From assembly GCA_020809705.1 (NCBI GenBank), contig CP085835.1:1674001-1738000 (forward strand): a stretch of 64,000 nt of DNA, read 5' to 3'. The translations under genes were made by a program, and so were the position numbers. The notes beneath the pieces are model-generated. The model saw only the letters and a program-made list of their open reading frames with translations. It was not told where the DNA came from and searched no databases. Each line of letters begins with the position of its first letter. The stretch's first letter is position 1. Below, piece after piece: positions 55,980-64,000 of the stretch. The stretch is from Calonectria ilicicola (Eukaryota; Ascomycota; Sordariomycetes; Hypocreales; Nectriaceae).

Positions 55980-57996
55980 TCAAGGATAGTTGTCCGAGTT
56001 AGTGCCTAACTCATGACGAACCTCCAACGTTGAATACGCGTGACTGGTTGATTGATGGTTATTGCCCTCAGCTTGGCCAACCGGATCATGGATAGCTGCC
56101 ACAGGCTCTTGGTGAAAATATTGCAGCCCTCCTTCACCACCGGCCAGCTCAGCTGGTGAGAAGCGAGCGCTGTCGGTCCCAATGGGGAGCTCGATCGATG
56201 GAGATACCATGACATCACCCTCAGTAGACAGCTCAGTCAACCCGGTAGGCTCAACATGACCCTGCGGGAACTGAAGTTCTCTCGGACTCACTTTCATTGA
56301 GCCGGGGTGGGTGGATTCGAAACCAGTGTTTGACTGTGGGTAGTTGTCGACTTCGCGGTCCTCATTTGGTGGTGGTAATGCTTGGCATTCTTGGGAACCT
56401 TGGGAACCACGCGCCCTTCGTCTTCGGATGAAATACCAGAGACCAACAAAAATGAAAGCAAGAGCTGCGACGCTATCAATAACAGCACCAGCAATAGTGC
56501 CGGCCTCTACTCGAGAGCCACCAACATCCCGCGTGGGTTTCCTTTGCGTTGCAGATGCTGTTTCATACATATATACTTTTTGAGGTCACCGTCCTTCCAT
56601 CCGCCGACTGGTGAGGTTTTGGTTGCACCACCATCTGGCGTACCACCAACAATGGCAATGACCTCACTTGGCACGTAATACTTGGATTCATCCGTACCCC
56701 AACTGCCCCAAATATTGCCGCCACTACCCCTTAGGTTAGTATTATGGAAGACGTGGGGGGGATCACAGTCATTGATGGTTGTGAAGAATCCACCATTGAT
56801 GAGCATCTGACCCTGGTTGACAACATTGCAGGTTAGGCTATGGTGTGGCCTTGGCGTGCCAACTTGACTCCAGACTTTGATCCAGGTAAAAGTAGGGAGT
56901 GTTAAAATATAGACATCATCAAAACCAGCGCTGCCGTCTTTTTCTCCCAAGCCACCATAAAGATAACTGATATAAATGTTAACAAGGCGTTGAATAAGCG
57001 CAGTGATGGTGAATACAAACATATTGTAGGACGTATGATCATCAGGCCATGTGACTCCAGCACAAAAGCGGCGCCGAGGCCTAGGAGTATCATTTCCGGT
57101 GGTGTTCTGCTTGTACCAGTGTCCGCCCCCAATATCATAGATTATAATTTCATTCATCGGCTGCTCTTCCCACGCTTGACCGTCGACCGCCCGCACTCCG
57201 CCAAAATATATCAGCATACCACTTTCGCCAGCAGGGATATATAGCATGACACCTTCAGCACGACCTTTGTCATCACTAGGCCCAGGTGTTTTTTTTAAAC
57301 GAGGCTCGCCCATGGGGGGGTCCATTTGAAACGTTGTAAAGTCTGCCGTCATTTCTGGATCCTTGTTCCACTTGGAGCTAGTTTTATTACTCTTCCATCC
57401 TCCATAATAGTAAGCGAAGCCTTGATCTGGGATCGACACACCGGCGCCATAACTGGATCTAGAAATATCCTCAGTAACATTTTCAGAATCCCAATCATCA
57501 TATAGGATATCATAGTTCCAAAGACGAAGCTCCGATGGAGTTTGGTTGTAGAATTCACCCCCATAAAGATATATCCGTTTATCGACCGTATCAGGCCAAA
57601 GAATACCCCCATTGACATTTGGGACACTCGAAGATTTGTTGAGTTTGGGAAGCGGTAGAGGGACTTTGTCTGGTGTAGAAATATCGTAGGACATGAGAAA
57701 GGTATCTAGCAAGACAAAGAAATATTAGCAAAGGTAGATTCTATAGTACCACAACATTTGTAAAATAACGATTCCAGTGGATGCGATCCCTCCAACACAC
57801 TGGTTATATTTGTTGTAGAACCCTGGTAAACGGCCAATCCACCGTCAATATAAAACTTATTATCCACAACAGCTGTTTGGTGACCCCATATTCGACAAAA
57901 GTCGTGATAGGGATCATACTGAATTGTGCCTTTGACCAAAAACGTCAAAAACGCAAGGGTAGTCCAGAGGCTGGAGAGTGGTGCAAATGATTGCAT
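55980..57996 (-). CDS. Kelch-repeat cell-surface protein with one transmembrane helix (frame-interrupted)
   Basis: The product starts at ATG 57996 with a signal peptide (LWTTLAFLTFLVKG). Exons are 57801-57996, 57021-57705 and from 56966 on. The second intron, 56967-57020, is 54 bp and has no stop, so it is easily missed; its removal joins SYN to IYLYGG. Kelch blades are marked by IYLYGG, YYYGG, IYFGG, YLYGG and LINGG. Near 56568-56581, at an A-run and TA repeat, the frame must change to continue into the C-terminal part. That part holds a transmembrane helix (VAALAFIFVGLWYFI), a basic RRRRAR stop-transfer and a cytosolic tail ending at 55980. Either the gene carries a small indel or there is a sequence error. 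Fungal proteins of this type are putative surface sensors. Confidence 0.7.
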
Positions 57997-59048
57997 TTCC
58001 CGCTTTTCGCTTCAAGGTCAGGGAATAGTTGTTTTTGTATAAGAAAGACGTTGGTAGAGATGTAGACTTGTGTGAATATTGGCTAAGAATGAGTAAATGA
58101 GTTAGGCTCGAGAGAGAATTCCAGGAATATGGGCGGGGTCTTATTTTCACTCTCACTTCTCAACGCTAGGCATTTCTAAACCATGCACAAGTGAGACACA
58201 TCGCTAGAACTGCCTTCGCCTCCGTAATGAGATAGGCGCAATAATTCCACGTCTTGAAAATGCAGACCCTACTTACCCGCGATCGAAAACTAGATTATCA
58301 TTGGTTTGTGGTACTGCGGAGTTTGGACCGCACGGGGTGGTTCTTAGCTTTGACGCACATCTGTGCACACTATTAAACTGATTGGATAACACAAAGAAGC
58401 TGAATGCAAAGTGACCCGTAACAAGGCTCCTGGCTCGGGAGTCGTTTTCCACACGGCCATCGCCTTCCTACCAAACTGAAGACTGGCTAGATGAGTCTGC
58501 GTAATCTTCGACAATGACAAAGTTGATTATGTAGATACTTTCGTTTTTAAAGAATTTCCTGAGGAACACACCCAAGCCCATAAACATGAATCAAGGCGTG
58601 CTTCTAAATCCTTCAACATTTTGTTTCACTCATTGATCAATCAATTCTTATGGCTGCATTGATTTTGTATATTATCCCGAGTTGGGCCAGGAGCACATAT
58701 GTGGCTCAGATTATAGCTGCAATATGACCCACGCATGCACAAAATACAAGAATTTTAACCGCCTTGAGCACTAGAATAACCCATTTAAGCCCGTTAAACG
58801 ATAAGGACCCAAAAGATTCTGAGAACACAAATCATTACCAAGCCTCAAATAAGACGTGGCTTAAGGAGATATGGGGCTAGCGAATGATGTTGGCCATGCA
58901 GCCGTGTTTTTATGGGGAAAACGCCTCAGCTGAATTGCCAAAGTGCTTTCGGCACTCACTTCCGTGTTTACCCCATTTTTTATGGGCTTCTTGCTTCTTT
59001 TGTGGCTTGTAAGCCCATCATATGAGAAGTGAAACAGATTGACTAGTA
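57997..59048. other. Intergenic spacer, no gene seen
   Basis: This 1.05-kb stretch holds the kelch gene promoter and the P450 3' flank. No coding frame, RNA gene or clear repeat is supported. Confidence 0.5.
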
Positions 59049-60725
59049 CTATGACATAGGCGCAAGCTTTCTCTGTCTAACAGAAAGCTTGTATTGCACT
59101 GGCGGTATACAAGCATAACTGACCCACGAGTTTTGAGGTCGAGGGGCAGGGTTAGGCTTGATGTCGTAGCGCAGAACGATCTGAGCGAGGAGCATTTTCA
59201 AGATGTGATCCGAAAAGAACCGACCGACGCTAACTCAATGTTAAAACTACGGTGTCTTGGAAATGGATAGAGTCTTACCATGCGTATCTGCCGTGACTGA
59301 ATGTCAGATAATCTCCACTTGTGGCCGTAAACTTGGGCTCGCCTGACCTCTCACCATTGCTCTTGGAGAAGCGGAAGGGGTCAAAAGCAAATGGATCGCC
59401 GGAGTAGACGTCGCTGTCATGATGCACCCCGTAGGCCCCCACACCAACTTTGACTCCACACGGAATGTGTTCTCCTGAGGGAAGCTTGATACCCTCTTTG
59501 GCGACCACCAACTTGATGATACCATGTGAAAAACTCCAGAGTCGTGCACTTTCAGTCAAGACGCTGTCAAACTTTAACATCTTCGTCACGTTCGCTCGCG
59601 ACCATTGCGACGAAGCCGATAGGTTCTTTGTAGCAGTATTAGCCTCCTCTCGGAGTTGTTCTTGGATTTCATGACTTTCAGGCGAGTGAGCAATATCTAT
59701 TAATGCATTTTCCATGGCTGCCGTTTCGGTAGATATCGCCGCCCAATTCAAAAGACACAGAGTCTTCATTGTATGGCTTTGTGGGCGGCATGGATCGTCA
59801 TTGCGGCGATAAGCCTCTCGTATCAACCTCCAGAGCATATCGGTTGGCTCATCAACATTCTTTTCCGGGTGTGCATTGGGTCCATATTTCCTGGCGCGCT
59901 CCTTCAAGATAGGGCTCACCAGCTTGGCTTGGCGATCGAACTGCATCCAGTCATACTTTGCAAAAACGGCGCCAGCTAACGGGCGAAATGATGTGGGGGT
60001 GAGTTGAACCATCATGCTTGTAAAGAGCACAAATTTGTGGAAACTGGTTGTGGCTTTGATGTACTCATTGTTTCGACACAGCGGTAGGCCAACGTAGATG
60101 CGACTGATCACACGAGCAATTATCTCCAGTAGAGACTCGATCAAGTCTACTTCTCTCCAACCATCATCATCATTATTATCACCCCAAAGTTCGTTGAGCG
60201 ATGTTTGAATCTCGTCAACAATCTCTTCCGCCTTGCTATTTATGTCTTTGGTAATAGTACTGATCAAATTAGAGACAAATGTCCACTCAGTGTCTGCAGA
60301 AATACACTTCATAAACATGTGATCCGCCATAAGGAACTCATTAGTACTCTTTCGCTGATTGAGAATAGTTGGTGGTTGTTTGATTAACCAAGAAATTTGG
60401 TCCTTAGAAAGGATAACTTGGTGTCCAGTGAAAATGTCCGGCAAAATATACGGGCGTCCCTCTTTGCTATGCTTTGACTTGTTAGCCTCTGGTTTAAATA
60501 TTAAACGAGCCCCAGATTTGCGCATACATCCCTATGTCCAGCCCAAAAGAGCGAATCCATGTTGAATACGCTCTTGAGGGATGATTTACCTCGAGACATC
60601 AAGGTTCCATCTGAGTCGGCAAAGGGAAGAGTTTTTGGCAGGCCTTGGTATGAAAAAACACGGTACCAAACATAATGAACCGCATAAAGCGTGCCAAGGG
60701 ACACAAATACGAGAACTGGAAACAT
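59049..60725 (-). CDS. Cytochrome P450 monooxygenase
   Basis: The ATG at 60725 opens a membrane anchor (MFPVLVFVSLGTLYAVHYVW). The main exon carries the I-helix region WAAISTETAA, the ExxR motif ESARLW and the start of the heme loop, FSHGRYA. A 49-bp intron (59230-59278) follows, and the last exon, 59049-59229, supplies the heme-ligand cysteine, giving FSHGRYACVG. The N-terminal junction is uncertain: near 60500-60540 the frame changes, either by a 41-bp intron (gtatgc...cagag), shorter than any other here, or by a 1-nt shift at GGGG. It would be an ER-bound enzyme using a reductase partner. The I-helix lacks the usual acid-Thr pair order, but Thr is present. Substrate unknown. Confidence 0.82.
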
Positions 60726-62287
60726 TGTGGATCAAATTGTGCCTTGGATAAAATATGATGACTTGGAAACTTTTCACTCTCTGAAAGATTGGGCAGAACT
60801 CTTTATACATGCCTGGGGGCTCCATCTACCCGAAAGGCGCCTTCAATTTCTGCAATATTCAGTTTGCCCTTCTACATGCATGTTAGCATTACAATTTAGA
60901 TTCCGCGATTCGCCAACAGCTCAATCACTTTTCTTCAGCTGAAAATACCAGGTCATGTGTCCGCGGCTGCAAGGAACAAGATCCAATGGTGGCTATGGCT
61001 CTTTGTATCTGTGCTGCGTGCTTATGAACTCTTGGCGCCACCGCTTTTGTCAAATATGGTATTAGCCGAGAGAACTCTTGGACAAAGTCCATCTTGTAAA
61101 TTTAAGAATTGGGGCTGAGCTGACCTGCATGCAATCCATTTGTCCCATTGCGGTCTTTTTCGAGTACTTTATTTAACTGTTAATCCAACAGTTGTTACAC
61201 TTTGAAGGATTCAGCCCCCAGAGGTGCTCCGAATGCTACTCATTCCGGCTTGAGGGCAGATTTTAGGCGCTCTTGCAGGGGTAGAAACTGGCTACAAGAG
61301 GAAATTTCCAGCGCTCTTATCTACACTACAGCGTGTCCCTGTGCGCGCGTTCAGGTCACAGCAATACGGTGGTCAGCGCTCCCGTCAGCTTACAAAGACC
61401 CATTTGCATCGCCATGCGGTGCGATACAACCAAATTAAGGCTTTCATACCGCCCTGAAACTATGATAAGGAGCGCACTGGTGAACGGGTTGATGATTGTT
61501 CAATATGGTAATGAATCGGAGTGTTGAATGCCTACGTGAACCGGCGGGCGGCATCCCTTCGCGCTCTAGTGTCGTCTTGCCCTTTATGATTTATGACATC
61601 GTCCAGGGATTGTACGCCGTTATCTCCTTACTGTGCATTTAAATTAATAAAAAAAACAGAAAACTCGATATCGTGGTCCAAATAACACTGTAGGTGCTGC
61701 AGATAGCACATAGATCAATCCCTGTTCCATAATTCTTCAAGGTGCCTCAGAAAAGCGTGCACAGAGCAGCCTAGTTTATATCCCATTTGATGAAAGTTAC
61801 CCTAGTAGAATTCTCCACTTTAGGAACTGAGAAGTGAATACTAGGAAACCTGACTCAAAGCTAAAGAACATACTGATATCATGTTCTAGCTTTAACAGTG
61901 ACGATGCATCAACGATTGGCTTTTTATAGCCCTTTATGCTACCCCTCATAGCTTTGTATGTTTATGGGAAAGATAACATCTGGAAGTGACATGTTACATG
62001 CAAACCACACGCACACTATCTCTTTGGATTGTGTAAGGCCACCAATAAAGGATATATATTGTATTGTTTCCAGTGCATTGGGTGGTGTGAGATGCAGAGT
62101 CTTTGTGCGATTTGCCCTAAATCTCTTTTTTGTCATACAGGCTCAAGGATTTTCCGTCTCATAATTACAATTTTTAAGCTTTGAATTTACAACTTCTTAG
62201 TATTCTATCGGCTACGCCTCGAGCATACGGTCCAGGGGGGGTGATTCGCTGTTTCACTCATTGAGCAGATTCACAGCTGACTTATTG
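60726..62287. other. Intergenic spacer, no gene seen
   Basis: This 1.56-kb stretch holds the P450 promoter region and ends at the remnant tail of the NACHT-ankyrin gene. Short open frames here have no support, and no RNA gene or repeat is seen. Confidence 0.45.
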
Positions 62288-64000
62288 CTAGTTCTTTATA
62301 TCATAAATAACACCTCCAGTGGCAAATGGCAGTCTCGCAATGTTCATATTACCAATCCCAGCCGCCAATGTTAGTGCTGTTCGGTTGTAGCTATCCTTTG
62401 CATTGATGTCAATCACCATCAGTAGCCAGTAGTAGCTTTACAATGTACCTATAGCCATCATCAGCCACCCACGAGAGCAAAGTTTGATCCCAATTGTCCT
62501 TTGCATTGATGTAAATCCCGTTAGTAGGTAGTAGCAGCTTCACAATGTCTCTGTGGCCATTTCTGGCCGCCCACATTAATGGCGTTCGCTTGAAATGATC
62601 CTTTGCATTGAAATTGGCACCCTTAGTATTTAGAAGTAGCTTCACAATCTCCATGTGGCCATTTTCAGCTGCCCAAGATAACGGTGTCTGGTGGTAGTGT
62701 TCGCTATTGAGGTCTTCAGTAGCCAGAAGCATCTTCATAGCAGCCCCATGCCCATTCATTGCGGCCAATAATAGCGGCGGCATAGGAACTATGCGACCTT
62801 CGAAATCTCTCCAATACCCCAACTGTACAGATATATCAATCTCTTGTGGAACACTCGTGCCTTGCTGCACAAGCGCTTTTACTGCATCTTGATGACCACT
62901 AGCCAAGGCAACGAACAGTGGATATTGATATCGCTCCCCTTTAATATTGATTCTCGGATTATGGCGACGTGTTGTGCATATGAGCCTTGGTAAGTTTCTC
63001 TCTGCGAGGATATACAGAAGACTTGCGGTCGGTGTATAGCGATGAACCTGATACTTCTCGAACAGGTTATTGAGGTTAATCCATGTTTTTAGGGGAAACT
63101 CTTTGATAAAGTCGTCTTGTGGTAACCCATTTGCAGCAGAATCGCTGTGAGGGAGAATATAGCGTGTTGCGTACGCTAGAAATGGAAACTTGTTTGACAC
63201 TAGTTTCCGCAATCTTCTAGCCTCATTAGAAAGCGCCCTTGGAAGTGCTTTGGTAGATGATTGGTAAGCCGATATATCAGCCTTAATATAGGTATGACAA
63301 CACTTCTTCAGCCGGTCATGACTGAAGCTTTCGAAGTCCTCGCAAAGTTCAGGCCAAATATGACGAAGACCGTTATCTTTGAGTAAAAAGTCTCGGACTG
63401 ATTCATGGATGAACTGAACTGTATCAGACTTGGTAACCTCAGCAAGCCCTTTAGAGGAACTGAGGACAAATCTCTGTTGGTAGTCTATAGTGATAAGTTC
63501 AGGGTTCCATTCATGGCCGTCTTCCATACCCGGGTCTAAGCCAGATACAACTGCAAAGTAAGGTTCCTCGCGCTTCAACGGCCTTTTTGCGTAGAGTATC
63601 CACTGGATGCATAGCAGAAAATCGTCCATGTTAATTTGGTCCCTTTGTAACATGTCTTTGAATAGCTCGGTGAGTTCAGCAGGTATCTCTTGAAGTCGCT
63701 TTCTCACGGCGAAGATGCGGCCTCTTCGAAACTCGCCGTTGAGAATTTTGACTACCAAAACAACCCACATAAAGACACCACCTGCCTTCTGCAATATCCC
63801 GGCTCTGATTTCCCTGGCCTGCGCATCCGTTCCTGCTCTCAGGTTGCTTTGAACATAATTGTATAGATCTTGCTCGTGACCGACCTGATCTTCCAATATC
63901 AGTTTACGACCAGTCCGTATGTCGATGTAAGGATAATGACGACTAGAAAAGCAAATGTTCAACATTAATCCCTGTTGGACAGCATACTCGGTAAGATGTT
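62288..64000 (-). CDS. NACHT-ankyrin NLR-like protein, 3' part (5' end outside window)
   Basis: The frame is open to the window edge, so the N-terminus and the P-loop are missing. The visible part starts near the NACHT sensor motif NICFSSRHYP, continues through the winged-helix-like region (GGVFMWVVLVVKIL, VQFIHESVRDFLL) and ends in ankyrin repeats (TPLSWAAENGHMEIVKLLL, TPLMWAARNGHRDIVKLLL). In-frame translation stops at 62409-62411. A shift of one base near 62410 would add another ankyrin repeat (NAKDSYNRTALTLAA) and end at TAG 62288-62290, so the tail is probably truncated by an indel. These STAND proteins are fungal intracellular receptors that trigger responses through an N-terminal effector domain, which lies outside the window. 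Confidence 0.85.

Noticed and set aside
2300..60725. Secondary-metabolite cluster (acetyltransferase, MFS, BVMO, SDR, ADH, P450)
   Set aside because: The genes are scattered over 58 kb with unrelated genes between, and no PKS, NRPS, terpene synthase or DMATS is present.
1..64000. CRISPR arrays and tRNA genes
   Set aside because: No regularly spaced repeats were seen, and no cloverleaf with a proper T-arm could be built at the GTTCGA-like places I checked by eye; a covariance-model tRNA scan would be decisive.

Overview
This window is nuclear DNA of a filamentous ascomycete (Pezizomycotina; a Sordariomycete such as Hypocreales is plausible, but I cannot name the species). The evidence is spliced genes with short GT-AG introns (about 49 to 95 nt), a fungal Zn2Cys6 regulator, HET, NACHT-ankyrin and DUF3176 proteins, dispersed single 5S rRNA genes, and a short TTAGGG-type motif. 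I see no housekeeping genes, so it reads as accessory sequence: sparse genes, long spacers, several broken genes and two small mobile elements. Splice sites were placed by eye from consensus and reading frame; phases were checked arithmetically.

Layout. 0-12 kb: Zn2Cys6 regulator, alcohol-acetyltransferase-like enzyme, secreted family 1 polysaccharide lyase, secreted beta-lactamase-fold hydrolase and MFS transporter. 12-19 kb: small acidic secreted protein, secreted cupin and amidase. 21-25 kb: a protein kinase fused to two Hse1-like SH3 domains and an EH-like domain, then a divergent gene for a tiny KEX2-type secreted peptide. 26-32 kb: 5S rRNA, Baeyer-Villiger monooxygenase and DUF3176 membrane protein. 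32-42 kb: hairpin MITE, TPR-CHAT protein, zinc alcohol dehydrogenase and a decayed trypsin-fold gene. 43-50 kb: SDR, 5S rRNA, orphan gene, then a second kinase fused to an Msb1/Mug8-like domain. 50-64 kb: third 5S rRNA, HET gene broken by a 406-bp insertion with 7-bp target duplication, kelch membrane protein, cytochrome P450 and the 3' part of a NACHT-ankyrin gene that runs off the window.

How the genes fit together. The metabolic genes (BVMO, P450, ADH, SDR, amidase, MFS, acetyltransferase) are scattered and lack a synthase backbone, so I do not call a biosynthetic cluster. The stronger theme is non-self recognition and cell death: HET, NACHT-ankyrin, TPR-CHAT, a pseudo-trypsin with a glycine-rich hydrophobic segment, and two related kinases. 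The most novel signal is that both kinases share the same catalytic module and the same two phase-0 intron positions, yet each carries a different C-terminal module resembling part of an endocytic or morphogenesis protein. This looks like a kinase family that captures fragments of cellular genes.
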